From contig NZ_CP090641.1 in NCBI RefSeq assembly GCF_029633825.1, positions 2,480,001 to 2,544,000 on the forward strand: a DNA stretch of 64,000 nucleotides. Reading direction: 5' to 3'. Source of the stretch: Burkholderia contaminans (lineage in GTDB: Bacteria; Pseudomonadota; Gammaproteobacteria; Burkholderiales; Burkholderiaceae). This document shows positions 1-12,530 of the stretch, piece by piece. Positions within the stretch are counted from its first letter, which is position 1. Each line of letters opens with the position of its first letter. A program made the translations under genes and the position numbers. The notes below the pieces were generated by a model. The model ran no database searches, was not told the DNA's origin, and saw only the letters and a program-made list of their open reading frames with translations.

Positions 1-903
1 CGCTTCATCGCGCATCTTCGCGAACGCGGGATGCCCGTGGTGGATATTCTTGCCGACCGCGACGGCGCGACCGCATTCGCGTCCGGCGACTGGACCTACG
101 AGGTGCACGTGCGCGCGCCCGGCGTCGACCCGTATCGCGGCGTGATGTCGTGGCAGCCGTTCACGCATGCTTCGCACGCGTACGCGGCCGGCCGCGCGCT
201 AGCGGAGCTGCATCGCGCGTCGGCCGGCTACGATGCGCCGGCGCGGCCCGTGCGGACCCTGCTGTCGAGCTTTCGCGTGCTGTCGTCCGCCGATCTGGCG
301 GGCGCGCTCGAACGCTGGGTCGACGCGCAGCCGCTGCTCGTGCGCGCGCTCGGTGCACGCGACTGGCGCGGCGACGTGGCCGACGCGATCGGCCCGTATC
401 ACGCACGCCTCGTTCCGTTGCTGCCCGCGCTTACGCCGTTGTGGACACACGGCGACTGGCATGCGTCGAACCTGTTGTGGACCGAGGCAGGACCTGGCGC
501 GCAGGTGCGGACCGTACTCGATTTCGGGCTGTCGGATCGCACCTGTGCGGTGATGGATCTCGCACTCGCGATCGAGCGCAATACGGTCGACTGGATGGCG
601 CCGGCCGATGCGCGGCGCGTCGAATACGCGCAGATCGACGCGTTGCTCGACGGCTACGAATCGCTCGAACCGCTGAGCGACGAAGCCTACGCGGCGCTGG
701 TCGCGCTGCTGCCGATCGTGCATACGGAGTTCGCGCTGGCGGAAGTCGCTTATTTCGGCTGCATCATCGATGCGCCCGCCATTGTCGACATCGCGTACGA
801 CGGCTACCTGATCGGTCACGCTCGCTGGTTCGGCGAGCGCGACGGGCGGCAATTGCTTGACTGGCTCGTGCAGCGACGGCGCGCGAAGCAAGGGGCTGCC
901 TGA
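1..903 (+). CDS. Phosphotransferase (APH family) protein, 5'-truncated by window edge
   Basis: The frame is open from base 1 and ends at TGA 901-903, so the start lies upstream of the window; an internal ATG at 31 is unlikely to be the true start. About 300 residues are visible. The kinase catalytic loop HGDWHASNLLW is present (bases about 457-480), followed by VLDFGLSDR, the metal-binding DFG-like aspartate of the aminoglycoside phosphotransferase / homoserine kinase II / choline kinase fold. The family transfers ATP phosphate to small-molecule hydroxyls. The substrate cannot be read from the sequence. There is a 240-bp gap to czcC downstream, so it is probably not part of that operon. Confidence 0.8.
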   Translation, partial: RFIAHLRERGMPVVDILADRDGATAFASGDWTYEVHVRAPGVDPYRGVMSWQPFTHASHAYAAGRALAELHRASAGYDAPARPVRTLLSSFRVLSSADLAGALERWVDAQPLLVRALGARDWRGDVADAIGPYHARLVPLLPALTPLWTHGDWHASNLLWTEAGPGAQVRTVLDFGLSDRTCAVMDLALAIERNTVDWMAPADARRVEYAQIDALLDGYESLEPLSDEAYAALVALLPIVHTEFALAEVAYFGCIIDAPAIVDIAYDGYLIGHARWFGERDGRQLLDWLVQRRRAKQGAA

Positions 904-1060
904 TTCGCCGGCGGAGAATCGCTGCCACATGTGCCGATTATCCGTGTCACTGTCGTCCTTCGTGCGGCCATCGCGCCGCACATCCATCGAATCCCCCTGA
1001 TCGCCGACGCGGGGCATGGCTCCCGCAGGGTGTCGCACGCATGCGCGCGGCTGCACCCAA

Positions 1061-1078
1061 CATGACGGAAATATCATC
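1061..1078. promoter_or_regulatory. CusR-box-like operator upstream of czcC
   Basis: The site reads TGACG-GAAA-TATCA, an imperfect dyad with 4-bp spacing, about 70 bp before the czcC start. E. coli CusR binds a dyad of the form TGACA-N4-TGTCA, so this is a candidate site for the heavy-metal response regulator encoded at 7298. Similar dyads recur at 9861, 9916, 11818 and 11904. Confidence 0.5.
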
Positions 1079-1145
1079 TTCGCCTCATGTTCGCACTGCG
1101 GCCGGACCGTAGCATCGGTCGCGAACCGTTACCGCAGAACCGAAC

Positions 1146-2459
1146 ATGCTCAAGCTCAACCTCGCCGTGGCCATCGTCTTCGCGATGGCCGCGACGGCTC
1201 ATGCGCAGCCGTCGCTGTCGCCGGGGCCGGCCCCGGCTGCCTCCGGCAGCGCCGCGCCGATCGGCGCACCGCCCCCCGACACGCTCCCTTCCCCCTCGTT
1301 GACGCTTGCCGATGCGCTATCGGTCGCGGCCCGGAACAATCCGGCGCTGCGCGGCGCCCGCGCGGACGTCGATGCGTCGGCCGGCGCACTGATGCAGGCC
1401 GGTGCGCGTCCCAATCCCGAAGTGTCGTTCCTGCAGGAAGGATTTCGTCGCGCCGAGCGCACGTCGACCGCGCTGATCAACCAGACGATCGAACTCGGCG
1501 GCAAGCGCAGCGCGCGGCTCGATGTCGCGTCGTACGGCAGGGAAGCGGCGAATGCATCGCTCGACGAGCAGGGCGCCGTCGTGCGCGCCGACGTGATCGC
1601 CGCGTTCTACGGGCTGCTCGCCGCGCAGCGCCAGCTTCAGGTGACCGAGGAATCGGCCGCGATCGCCGCGCGCTCCGCGGATCTCGCGAGCCGCCGCGCA
1701 CAGGCCGGCAAGGTGTCGCCGGTCGAGGCGACCAAGGCGCAGGTGGCGGCGGCCGGCGTGCAGATCGAAGTCGTGACCGCGCGTGGCCGTGTCGAGGTTG
1801 CGCGCGAGAAGCTGAACGCGGTGATGGGCGAAGCACGCGACGGCCTGCTGGCGGTGCAGGGCGACCTCGAAGCCGTGCCGCCGGTCGAGCCGCTGTCCGC
1901 GCTGACCGCGCAGCTCGACGATTCTCCGCTTGCCCGGATCGCACGCGCCGAGATGCTGCGCTCGAACGCGGCCGTGTCGCTCGAACGCGCGCGGCGCATT
2001 CCGGACGTGACGATCAGTGCCGGCGTGAAACGCGTGACCACGGGCGGCGTGCCGGACAACCAGGCGGTGGTCGGCGTGTCGATCCCGATTCCGCTGTTCA
2101 ACACGAACAAGGGCGCGCTGCTCGAGGCGACGCACAAGGCCGCGCGCGCGAATGCCGATCTCGATCGCGAACGCACGCGCCTGCGGCTGGACCTCACGCA
2201 GGCGTACGCGAATTTCGAAGCCGCCGCGCAGGAAGCGCAGCGGCTGAAGGCCGACATCCTGCCGGCCGCGCGTCTCGCGCTCGACGCGATGTCGCGCGGC
2301 TACGAGCTCGGGAAGTTCAGCTTCCTCGACGTGCTCGACGCGCAGCGCACGCTGTTCCAGGGCCAGTCGCAATACGTGCGCGCGCTCGCCGATGCCCATA
2401 CGGCCCGCGCCGACATCGGCCGGCTCGTCGGCACGCCGCTCGCACCGGTCGCGCAATAG
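1146..2459 (+). CDS. czcC: CzcC-like outer-membrane efflux protein
   Basis: 437 residues. The N-terminus MLKLNLAVAIVFAMAATAHA is a signal peptide, followed by a Pro/Ala-rich linker and two outer-membrane-efflux repeats (roughly residues 55-240 and 260-430), typical of the TolC family. It should form the trimeric outer-membrane channel of the heavy-metal RND pump. It is the first gene of a czcC-czcB-czcA-regulator-kinase cluster, with 34 bp to czcB. Start at ATG 1146 because the signal peptide begins there. Conserved order and family features make the assignment firm; the exact metal is set by the RND subunit. Confidence 0.9.
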   Translation: MLKLNLAVAIVFAMAATAHAQPSLSPGPAPAASGSAAPIGAPPPDTLPSPSLTLADALSVAARNNPALRGARADVDASAGALMQAGARPNPEVSFLQEGFRRAERTSTALINQTIELGGKRSARLDVASYGREAANASLDEQGAVVRADVIAAFYGLLAAQRQLQVTEESAAIAARSADLASRRAQAGKVSPVEATKAQVAAAGVQIEVVTARGRVEVAREKLNAVMGEARDGLLAVQGDLEAVPPVEPLSALTAQLDDSPLARIARAEMLRSNAAVSLERARRIPDVTISAGVKRVTTGGVPDNQAVVGVSIPIPLFNTNKGALLEATHKAARANADLDRERTRLRLDLTQAYANFEAAAQEAQRLKADILPAARLALDAMSRGYELGKFSFLDVLDAQRTLFQGQSQYVRALADAHTARADIGRLVGTPLAPVAQ

Positions 2460-2493
2460 CGCAACGGACGCCACTCTTACCTGAAGGATCACC

Positions 2494-3960
2494 ATGTCAC
2501 GCAGCAGAATCCTGATCATCGCGGCGGTCGTGCTCGGCAGTGCCGGGATCGTCATCGGCGCACTCGGCGTCACACGCAACAGCGGCGGCGACGGTGCGGC
2601 CGCGGCCGAAGCCGCTTCATCCGCTGAAGCCGCCGGCGAGCGCGGCGGTGTCGTGCTCAAGCGCGGCAAGCTGTCCGTCGAAATCGTGATGACGGAGAAG
2701 CCCGGCGACGCGCGCCTCATCGTCTATCCGTTCGTCGACGGCAAGCCGGCCGACAAGGGCGTCATCGTGTCCGGCACGCTGGTTCGCTACGACCGCACGC
2801 ACGAGCCGTTGCGTTTCGACGCGGCCGGCCAGAAGTTCGTATCCGCGCAGTCGATCGGCAAGCCGCACGTGTTCGACGCGACGATCGACGTGAAGGCGGG
2901 CAACGAATCGGCGTCGTTCCCGTTCGCCCGCGCCGACGGCGCGATCGCGCTGACCGACGCGCAGCTCGCGGCTTCGAAGATCGCGCTGGCGAAGGCCGGC
3001 CCAGCACAGATCGCGACGCCGTTCCAGTTGCCGGGCGAGATCAAGTTCAACGAGGATCGCACCGCGCACGTGGTGCCGCGCGTGGCCGGCATCGTCGAGC
3101 AGGTGTCGGTGTCGCTCGGGCAGAACGTTGCGAAGGGCCAGGTGCTGGCCGTGATCGCGAGCACCGATCTCGCCGACCGGCGCAGCGAGCTGCTGACGGC
3201 CGAGCGCCGGCTGTCGGGTGCTCGCGCGACCTACGAGCGCGAGCGCACGCTGTGGAAGGAGCGCATCTCGGCCGAGCAGGACTACCAGCAGGCGCAGGTG
3301 CAGTTGCGTGAAGCCGAGATCGCCGTGCAGAACGCGCGGCAGAAGCTCGCCGCGCTGAACGCGCCGGTCGGCGCGGGCGCGCTGAACCGCTACGAACTGC
3401 GCGCGCCGTTCGCCGGCACGATCGTCGAGAAGCATGCGACGCCGGGCGAAGCGATCGCCGCCGATGCGAGCATGTTCGTGATCTCCGACCTGTCGACGGT
3501 ATGGGCCGAGATGGCCGTGCCGGCGCAGCGATTGAACGACGTGCGGGTCGGCCGCGACGCGACGGTCATCGCAACCGCGTTCGAATCGCGTTCGAGCGGC
3601 CCGATCGCGTACGTGGGGTCGCTGCTCGGCGAGCAGACGCGCACCGCGCCGGCGCGCGTCGTGCTGCCGAACCCGGACGGCGTGTGGCGGCCCGGGATGT
3701 TCGTGAACGTGTCGGTCGATGCGGGCAAGCAGGGCGTGCCGCTCGCGGTCGCGAGCGACGCGCTGCAGGACGTCGACGGCGCACCGTCCGTCTTCGTGCG
3801 CTCGTCGAAGGGTTTCGTCGCGCAGGCCGTCGAAACGGGCCGGCGCGACGAACGTGCGACCGAAGTGCTGAAGGGGCTCAAGCCGGGCCAGGAATACGCG
3901 GCGTCGAACAGCTTCGTGCTGAAGGCCGAGCTCGGCAAGGGGAGCGCGGAACATGAATGA
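2494..3960 (+). CDS. czcB: CzcB-like periplasmic adaptor of heavy-metal RND pump
   Basis: 488 residues. An N-terminal membrane anchor (SRILIIAAVVLGSAGIVIGA) precedes the periplasmic part. The membrane-fusion-protein lipoyl/barrel-sandwich halves are around residues 180-220 (VPRVAGIVEQVSVSLGQ) and 290-320 (LRAPFAGTIVEKHATPGEA). An alpha-hairpin lies between them, followed by a beta-barrel domain. It joins the inner-membrane pump CzcA to the channel CzcC. An SD (GAAGGA) lies about 8 bp before ATG 2494. The gap to czcA is 125 bp, GC-rich and without a gene. Confidence 0.9.
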   Translation: MSRSRILIIAAVVLGSAGIVIGALGVTRNSGGDGAAAAEAASSAEAAGERGGVVLKRGKLSVEIVMTEKPGDARLIVYPFVDGKPADKGVIVSGTLVRYDRTHEPLRFDAAGQKFVSAQSIGKPHVFDATIDVKAGNESASFPFARADGAIALTDAQLAASKIALAKAGPAQIATPFQLPGEIKFNEDRTAHVVPRVAGIVEQVSVSLGQNVAKGQVLAVIASTDLADRRSELLTAERRLSGARATYERERTLWKERISAEQDYQQAQVQLREAEIAVQNARQKLAALNAPVGAGALNRYELRAPFAGTIVEKHATPGEAIAADASMFVISDLSTVWAEMAVPAQRLNDVRVGRDATVIATAFESRSSGPIAYVGSLLGEQTRTAPARVVLPNPDGVWRPGMFVNVSVDAGKQGVPLAVASDALQDVDGAPSVFVRSSKGFVAQAVETGRRDERATEVLKGLKPGQEYAASNSFVLKAELGKGSAEHE

Positions 3961-4058
3961 GCGATACGTGTGTGCCGTGGCACGCCTCGCGGCCCGATAT
4001 GCGGCCCGCTTTCCGGCCCGCCGGGTGACCGGCCGGGCGGCCCGTCCGTCGAGGGTGA

Positions 4059-7297
<3,239 letters not shown>

Positions 7298-7298
<1 letters not shown>

Positions 7299-7981
7299 TG
7301 CGAATTCTGATTGTCGAGGATGAACCGAAGACGGGCGCGTACCTGCGCAAGGGGCTGACCGAGGCCGGCTATGTCGTCGACTGGGTCGAGGACGGCATCA
7401 CGGGCCAGCATCAGGCCGAGACCGAGGAATACGACCTGCTCGTGCTCGACGTGATGCTGCCCGGCCAGGGCGGCTGGACGCTGCTGCAGAACCTGCGGCG
7501 CAGCAAGTCGACGCCCGTGCTGTTCCTCACCGCGCGCGACGATGTCGGCGATCGCGTGAAGGGGCTCGAGCTCGGCGCCGACGACTATCTCGCGAAACCG
7601 TTCGACTTCGTCGAGCTGACCGCGCGCATCAAGTCGATCCTGCGGCGCGGCCAGCCGCGCGATTCGAATACGCTGCGCGTGGCCGATCTCGAACTCGACC
7701 TCACCCGCCGCAAGGCCACCCGGCAGGGCGACACGATCCTGCTGACCGCGAAGGAGTTCGCGCTGCTGTGGCTGCTGATGCGCCGCGAGGGCGAGATCCT
7801 GCCGCGCGCGACGATCGCGTCGCAGGTGTGGGACATGAATTTCAACAGCGACACGAACGTCGTCGATTCGGCGATCCGGCGCCTGCGCTCGAAGATCGAC
7901 GACGCGTACGACCCGAAGCTGATCCACACCGTGCGCGGCATGGGCTACGTGCTCGAGGCGCGCGGCGGCAGCGCGGCATGA
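7298..7981 (+). CDS. Heavy-metal response regulator, OmpR/CzcR family
   Basis: 227 residues from ATG 7298, which overlaps the czcA stop; a GTG at 7295 is also in frame but unlikely. The receiver domain has the phospho-acceptor Asp51 in [10 protein letters not shown] and the K in AKPFDF. The C-terminal winged helix (about residues 127-222) ends in [10 protein letters not shown], typical of CusR/CopR/CzcR/IrlR regulators. It probably activates czcCBA and nearby genes through TGACG-N4-CGTCA-like dyads. The gene overlaps the sensor-kinase gene by 4 bp (ATGA). Confidence 0.9.
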
Positions 7982-9408
7982 TCGCGCGCCTGCTGCCGCG
8001 CACGTTGCGCGGACGCCTGACCGCGCTGATCATCCTGTCGACGTCGGTGATCCTCGCGTCGAGCGGCGTCGCGCTGTACGAGGCGCTGAGCAATCGCGTC
8101 GACACGACGGCGGCCGAGCAGATGGCCGGCATATCCGCCGCGTTGGGTGCGCATCTGGCCGAAGCACGCTCGACGGCCGACGTCGCGCGCAACATCGACA
8201 TCTGGATCGACCAGTTGCATGGTCATCCGAACATGGATCTCGCGATCTTCGATGCCACGGGGGCGCGTCTGGTCGGCACGCCCGGCTTCCGCCCGTATGG
8301 GCCGCTGATGTCGCTGGATGCGGGACGCGTGCCGGTCGGCGTCGCGCCACCCGGCACGCGGCATCAGTATCTGGTGACGAATGTGCCGCTTGCCGGTGCG
8401 GGCACGGGTGCACCCGTGGTGCGTGTCGTGGTGCAGTACGACCGCAGCGCGGACATGCTGCTGCTGCGCACGCATGCTTATACGATCGTCGTGATCGAGG
8501 TGTTCGGCGTGGTGCTCGCGGCCGCGATCGCATACGGGATCGCGGCGCTCGGCTTGAGCCCGCTGCGGCGGTTCGCGGCGCGCGCCGAACAGATGTCGAC
8601 GAGCCGGCTCGCCCATCCGCTGCCGGCGCTCGATACGGCCGGCGAGCTGAAGGAGCTCGAGCACGCGTTCAACGGCATGCTCGAGCGATTGAACGAATCG
8701 TTCACGCGGCTGAGCCAGTTCTCGTCGAATCTCGCGCACGACATGCGCACGCCGCTCACGAACCTGCAGGCGGCCGCGCAGGTCGTGCTGTCGCAGCCGC
8801 GCAGCGCGGACGAATACCGGAACGTGATCGAGTCGAGCATCGACGAATACCAGCGGTTGTCGCGGATGATCGAGGACATGCTGTTCCTCGCGCGATCGGA
8901 GCAGGCCGGCACGTCGATCAGCGTGCGGCGCCTGGATGCGTCGGAAGAGGCGGGGCGCGTCGCGGGCTATTACGAGCCGCTGGCGGAGGATGCCGGCGTG
9001 ACGGTGAAGGTCGACGGCCATGCGTGGGTCGACGCGGACCTGACGCTGTACCAGCGCGCGCTGAGCAACTTGCTGTCGAATGCGCTGGCCTACGCGCCGC
9101 GCGGCAGCATCGTGACGATCGATTGCGTGGAGCAGGGCGGGGCGACGACGATCGCCGTGTCGGATACGGGGCCCGGCATCGAGGCCCGGCACGTCGGAAG
9201 GATCTTCGAGCGCTTCTATCGCGTCGATCCTTCCCGGCACAACTCGGCGCAAGGGACGGGGCTCGGCCTCGCGATCGTCCGGTCGATCATGGACAATCAC
9301 GGCGGCGAATGCGGCGTCGACAGCGACCCGGGCCGGCGTACGACGTTCTGGCTGCGCTTTCCGCGCCGGCCGGCCGAGCCGATACGGCCGGCGGCCATCC
9401 ATACCTGA
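7978..9408 (+). CDS. Heavy-metal sensor histidine kinase (CzcS/CusS/IrlS type)
   Basis: 476 residues from ATG 7978, inside the ATGA overlap with the regulator gene. TM1 is at about residues 13-33, followed by a periplasmic sensor region of about 130 residues. TM2 is near 165-187, then HAMP, then HisKA with His254 in LAHDMRTPL. The HATPase domain carries the N box (LSNLLSNAL), DTGPGI, and GTGLGLAIV. It is known as the sensor half of metal-responsive systems and controls phosphorylation of the adjacent regulator. The family sensors usually respond to periplasmic zinc, cadmium, cobalt or copper; which applies here is not visible. Confidence 0.9.
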   Translation: MIARLLPRTLRGRLTALIILSTSVILASSGVALYEALSNRVDTTAAEQMAGISAALGAHLAEARSTADVARNIDIWIDQLHGHPNMDLAIFDATGARLVGTPGFRPYGPLMSLDAGRVPVGVAPPGTRHQYLVTNVPLAGAGTGAPVVRVVVQYDRSADMLLLRTHAYTIVVIEVFGVVLAAAIAYGIAALGLSPLRRFAARAEQMSTSRLAHPLPALDTAGELKELEHAFNGMLERLNESFTRLSQFSSNLAHDMRTPLTNLQAAAQVVLSQPRSADEYRNVIESSIDEYQRLSRMIEDMLFLARSEQAGTSISVRRLDASEEAGRVAGYYEPLAEDAGVTVKVDGHAWVDADLTLYQRALSNLLSNALAYAPRGSIVTIDCVEQGGATTIAVSDTGPGIEARHVGRIFERFYRVDPSRHNSAQGTGLGLAIVRSIMDNHGGECGVDSDPGRRTTFWLRFPRRPAEPIRPAAIHT

Positions 9409-9487
9409 CACCGCCGGCGGGCACGCCCGCGCGTTCGCCATGAGGCGGCCGCGCGCGGCGCGCCGCTTGCGGTCGTATGACCGGGCA

Positions 9488-9775
9488 TCATCTCTGCGCG
9501 GTCAGGTTGTCGTGGTTGTCGGTCTGCGGCTTCTTCTCGCCGCCATGCACCGAAATTCCATGCAGCTCCTTGTTGCGCGCGACGAGCTCGCCGGTCGGCG
9601 GGTACTGCGTCTTGCTCACCGGCACGACGCCGTCGTGCTGCGCCTGCTTCAGTTCATTGACAACCTGCGTGCGGGTCTTGCCCTGCGTTTGCGTCTGCGC
9701 GAATGCGCCCTGCGTGGCCATGCCGAGCGACAGCGTGGCGGTGACGAACAGTGCTGCGAGTTTTGCGGTTTTCAT
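9488..9775 (-). CDS. DUF4148 small secreted protein
   Basis: 95 residues from ATG at 9775, with SD AAGGAGAG 7 bp upstream; the longer open frame has no SD. The signal peptide is MKTAKLAALFVTATLSLGMA with cleavage near AFAQ. The mature part contains the short DUF4148 core (TRTQVVNELKQAQHDGVVPV, then PTGELVARN). These are small periplasmic proteins common in Burkholderia and often metal-, oxidative- or stress-responsive; function is unknown. Two CusR-box-like dyads (9861-9876, 9916-9933) lie upstream, so it may belong to the metal regulon. Confidence 0.82.
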   Translation of the reverse strand: MKTAKLAALFVTATLSLGMATQGAFAQTQTQGKTRTQVVNELKQAQHDGVVPVSKTQYPPTGELVARNKELHGISVHGGEKKPQTDNHDNLTAQR

Positions 9776-9860
9776 CGAGTGCTCTCCTTGATCAGGGCCG
9801 CCGGGTGGCGAACCATGGACCCAGTATGCGAAAGCAGCCGTGCGTGATCGTGATCGCGAG

Positions 9861-9876
9861 ATGAAAAATGCGTCAG
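9861..9876. promoter_or_regulatory. CusR-box-like dyad
   Basis: Read on the minus strand it is TGACG-CATT-TTTCA, matching the dyad seen before czcC in spacing. It lies about 86 bp upstream of the DUF4148 gene start. Confidence 0.4.
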
Positions 9877-9915
9877 ATTGCGTGATGAGGGGCGGTGCCG
9901 TTCGGACGCGACCGA

Positions 9916-9933
9916 CATGACGCAATCGTCATG
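9916..9933. promoter_or_regulatory. Perfect CusR-box-like palindrome
   Basis: CATGACG-CAAT-CGTCATG is a perfect dyad with 7-bp arms and a 4-bp spacer, the best copy of the motif in the window. It sits between the divergent DUF4148 gene and the small lipoprotein gene. Confidence 0.55.
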
Positions 9934-10072
9934 TTCGGGTCATGGGCGCGATGAGCGGGAAGCGGAACATGAAGTCCGCCGATGGTCGATGTGGCCGGCG
10001 GCATTCATGCCGTTCGCGATCGCTGTATGGAACGCGTGCGGCGTCGTTCAGACTTTCCTTCCGGACCAAAAA

Positions 10073-10321
10073 GTGCATCGTCCCGCCATTCGCCTAGCCT
10101 TGATCGCAGTCCTGATCGTCCCGCTGTTCTCGGGCTGCGCATCGACACGTTCCGGCACCCCGCCTACTGCGCAGGCCGCGCCCGCCGCTGCGAAAAAGCC
10201 GGTGCCGGCCGATCTCATGCCCGGCGAGCAGATCGACTACGCCGGGCATCGTTGCGGCAATCCGAACCTGTACGTAAAGACGCACAACTGCCTGTTTCCG
10301 CAACGCACTTCAACGCGCTGA
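10073..10321 (+). CDS. Small putative lipoprotein
   Basis: 82 residues from GTG 10073. The sequence VHRPAIRLALIAVLIVPLFSGC is a lipoprotein signal peptide with lipobox LFSGC, which decides the start; the frame extends further upstream without a signal. An Ala/Pro linker is followed by a short domain with two cysteines (HRCGNPNLYVKTHNCLF). The family is not recognised. The SD before GTG is weak, so the gene is probable rather than certain. It ends about 20 bp before the terminator hairpin that serves the opposite-strand porin. Confidence 0.5.
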   Translation: MHRPAIRLALIAVLIVPLFSGCASTRSGTPPTAQAAPAAAKKPVPADLMPGEQIDYAGHRCGNPNLYVKTHNCLFPQRTSTR

Positions 10322-10337
10322 TCGTCGGCGCGCGATC

Positions 10338-10371
10338 AAAAAAAGGCCCGGCACTCGACGTGTCCGGGCCT
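10338..10371 (-). terminator. Rho-independent terminator of porin gene
   Basis: On the minus strand AGGCCCGG...CCGGGCCT forms a GC-rich hairpin followed directly by seven T. It lies about 150 bp beyond the porin stop. Confidence 0.75.
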
Positions 10372-10479
10372 AACGCGTGACGTGCCGTGCGGCAGCGACT
10401 CGCTTGCGTGGTCTGGAACGGGCGCTGCCCGTCACGTTTCCGATCGTAGCGATGCGACGCTTCGCGAACCTGATCGGAA

Positions 10480-10497
10480 CATGAAATTTTCGTCACG
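10480..10497. promoter_or_regulatory. CusR-box-like dyad of unclear target
   Basis: TGAAA-TTTT-CGTCA fits the motif, but it sits downstream of the porin stop and in front of no evident gene. It may be a chance match. Confidence 0.2.
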
Positions 10498-10520
10498 CTG
10501 CGCGCGTCATGCCGCTGCGG

Positions 10521-11681
10521 TCAGAACCGGTGGCGCAACCCGAGATTGACGATACCCTGCGTGCGCGTTCCGCCGTAGCCATACGAGCCGATCGACGCCT
10601 GCGCCGTTTGCGTACCGCCGTCGAGCGTGCGCTGCTCCCCGTTCGCGCGTTGCCATGCGCCGACTGCATAGAGATCGGTGCGCTTCGACAGCACGTAGTC
10701 GGCGCCGGCGGACACCTGATGGTAGGTTGCGCCCGTATCGCCACGGGCGCGCGTGTAGCTGTAGCCGACGCCGACGAGCAGGCTGGGCGTCGCCTGGTAG
10801 TTGAAGAAGCCGCGCGCGGTGTCGTACTTCTGCGTGCTGCGGAACGCGGACATCGCATCGGCCTTGTACAGCGCGTTGCTGTAGTCGATGCCGATCGCGA
10901 ACGGCGCGAAGTTGTAGCGTAATGCGCCGCGCGCGATGCCGATTGATTTCGCGGAGATGTAGCCGCCGTTGACCAGCGACCCGTCGAACGTGCCGTCGGA
11001 CGTGCCGTTCCAGCCGGTCCGGATGCCGTTGGCGAGCGAGGAACGGTTGGCCGCGTAGTAGTAGCCGCCCGCCACGTCGACCGGGCCGTTGCTGTACGAC
11101 AGGCCGGCCGACCAGGTTTGCCCGGCGCCGCTCTTGCCGGCCACGCCGCCGAGCGCATACATGCCGACAAACTGGAGTCCGTTGATCACGGGCGACGTGT
11201 ATTTCACCGCGTTGTCGGTGCGCGACGACGTGTCGTAGTTGTCGACGTCGCCCGGCGTCGCGTAGACACTGCCGAAGTAGAAGTCGCCGGTGACCGGCCA
11301 CGCGACATCCGCGAGTGCATCGTACTGGCGACCGAGCGTCAGCGCGCCCCAGCGTGCGCTTTCGAGGCCGACGAATGCCTGGCGGCCGAACATCCGGTTG
11401 CCCTGCCCGAGCGCGCCGGTGTTCGGGTTGAAGCCGTTTTCCAGCGTGAAGATCGCTTTCAGCCCGCCGCCGAGATCTTCCGAGCCCTTCACCCCGAAGC
11501 GGTTGCCGAGCAGATTGCCGTTGCCGAGGCCGACGAGATTCCTGCCGTCCGCGTTGGCGTTCCATACGTACGTCAGCGACGTATCGAACAGGCCGTATAA
11601 CGTGACTTCCGATGCGTGGGCCGCGTGAGCGGTCGCGAGCAGCGCACCCGACATCATGGCGAGCCGAACTGGAGTTTTCAT
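10521..11681 (-). CDS. Gram-negative general porin (Burkholderia OmpC-like)
   Basis: 386 residues. The signal peptide MKTPVRLAMMSGALLATAHA is followed by SEVTLYGLFDTSLTY, the usual first strand of the 16-stranded beta-proteobacterial porins. The C-terminus ends in LGLRHRF, the terminal Phe needed for Bam-dependent assembly. Loop 3 region and repeated Gly-aromatic beta-strand patterns run throughout. It should form a trimeric outer-membrane diffusion pore. It is monocistronic with its own terminator. Upstream (11682-12004) are CusR-box-like dyads, suggesting metal-linked control. Confidence 0.93.
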   Translation of the reverse strand: MKTPVRLAMMSGALLATAHAAHASEVTLYGLFDTSLTYVWNANADGRNLVGLGNGNLLGNRFGVKGSEDLGGGLKAIFTLENGFNPNTGALGQGNRMFGRQAFVGLESARWGALTLGRQYDALADVAWPVTGDFYFGSVYATPGDVDNYDTSSRTDNAVKYTSPVINGLQFVGMYALGGVAGKSGAGQTWSAGLSYSNGPVDVAGGYYYAANRSSLANGIRTGWNGTSDGTFDGSLVNGGYISAKSIGIARGALRYNFAPFAIGIDYSNALYKADAMSAFRSTQKYDTARGFFNYQATPSLLVGVGYSYTRARGDTGATYHQVSAGADYVLSKRTDLYAVGAWQRANGEQRTLDGGTQTAQASIGSYGYGGTRTQGIVNLGLRHRF

Positions 11682-11817
11682 GGTGTGCCCCTGAAGGTCA
11701 AGATGATCGTTTCGTGCATCGATCGATTTCGTGCCGCGCCGGGTACCGGCGGGCGCGGAATGTCGCGATGGCGCTGCCGATTCTGGAAAGCGTTCGGATC
11801 GTGAAGGTGAGGGACAA

Positions 11818-11833
11818 ATGAGAAAAATGTCAT
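11818..11833. promoter_or_regulatory. CusR-box-like dyad
   Basis: TGAGA-AAAA-TGTCA, close to the canonical TGACA-N4-TGTCA CusR pattern, in the porin/12005 divergent region. Confidence 0.4.
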
Positions 11834-11903
11834 CGCCGCGTCATACGTGCGGAAATGCGCGACGAATTGTCGTTCGTAGTGCGACGCATACGGTGTCGAG
11901 GTG

Positions 11904-11920
11904 GTGACGAAACCGTCATG
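11904..11920. promoter_or_regulatory. CusR-box-like dyad
   Basis: TGACG-AAAC-CGTCA is a perfect 5-bp-arm dyad located about 85 bp upstream of the 12005 start, the same geometry as the czcC site. Confidence 0.5.
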
Positions 11921-12004
11921 CTGCGATCACGATTCCGCACCGCTGCCGGCTCAAAGTGAACGCTCCTGTCACGGATTTCCAGCAAACACGAAGAGGAGAG
12001 TGCC

Positions 12005-12508
12005 ATGCGCCATTTCGCGAAAGGAATCGTGCTTGCGGCGTGCCTGATGTCGACGGCCGCGGTGGCGGCCGGCTGGCCGGAGCGAGCGTTGTCGCACGCG
12101 TCGGCGCATGACGTCGGCCGGCGCGCGAGCGAGCGGATGCGCTGCGAGTTCGCGGCCGTACCGGCCGGCGAGTGGAGCGCGACGTTCACGCGCGGGCAAT
12201 GCGAGGTCGGCAACGGCCGGCTGACGTTCGTGCCGGCCGATGCAGGCGGCGGATCGAATGGCGCGGAGAAACGGATCCTGCTCGGCGATATCCGCACCGC
12301 ATCGCATCAGTCGCGCAAGCTGAAGGAGCAGCTGCAACTGACGTCCGGCGACGAAGTGATCGCGCTGAACGTGCTGACCGACGACGGCACCCGCAAGTCG
12401 CGCGAACATGCGATCGACCTGTGGGCCGCGCTGCGCAACGAGGGCGTGACGCCCGTCAACGGCATGCGCATCGTCGATACGTATCCGACGGGCGCGACGA
12501 CGTGGTAG
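12005..12508 (+). CDS. Secreted protein of unknown function
   Basis: 167 residues with SD GAGGAGAG before ATG 12005. The signal peptide runs to about AAVAAGW. The mature domain of about 145 residues has two cysteines and no motif I recognise. It is preceded by a CusR-box-like dyad and lies between a porin and a ZIP-like metal transporter. A periplasmic role in the metal response is therefore an inference from context only. Confidence 0.7.
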   Translation: MRHFAKGIVLAACLMSTAAVAAGWPERALSHASAHDVGRRASERMRCEFAAVPAGEWSATFTRGQCEVGNGRLTFVPADAGGGSNGAEKRILLGDIRTASHQSRKLKEQLQLTSGDEVIALNVLTDDGTRKSREHAIDLWAALRNEGVTPVNGMRIVDTYPTGATTW

Positions 12509-12530
12509 CCGGTGCGCGGTCGTGCGCGGC

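Larger units (their letters stand above)
11682..12004. other. 323-bp intergenic region between divergent genes
   Basis: The region separates the porin (minus) from a secreted protein gene (plus). No ORF of merit is present. It is AT-richer than its surroundings and holds two CusR-box-like dyads (11818-11833 and 11904-11920). No clear sigma-70 hexamer pair was assigned. Confidence 0.6.

Noticed and set aside
1016..2515. 499-residue open frame overlapping czcC
   Set aside because: Out-of-frame shadow of czcC with Arg/Ala-rich composition and no start signals.
10215..10496. 93-residue minus-strand frame beyond the porin
   Set aside because: Contains the terminator hairpin and has no SD or domain.
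10480..10497. Sixth CusR-box-like dyad as a functional regulator site
   Set aside because: No gene start lies within a reasonable distance downstream; it is kept only as a low-confidence feature.
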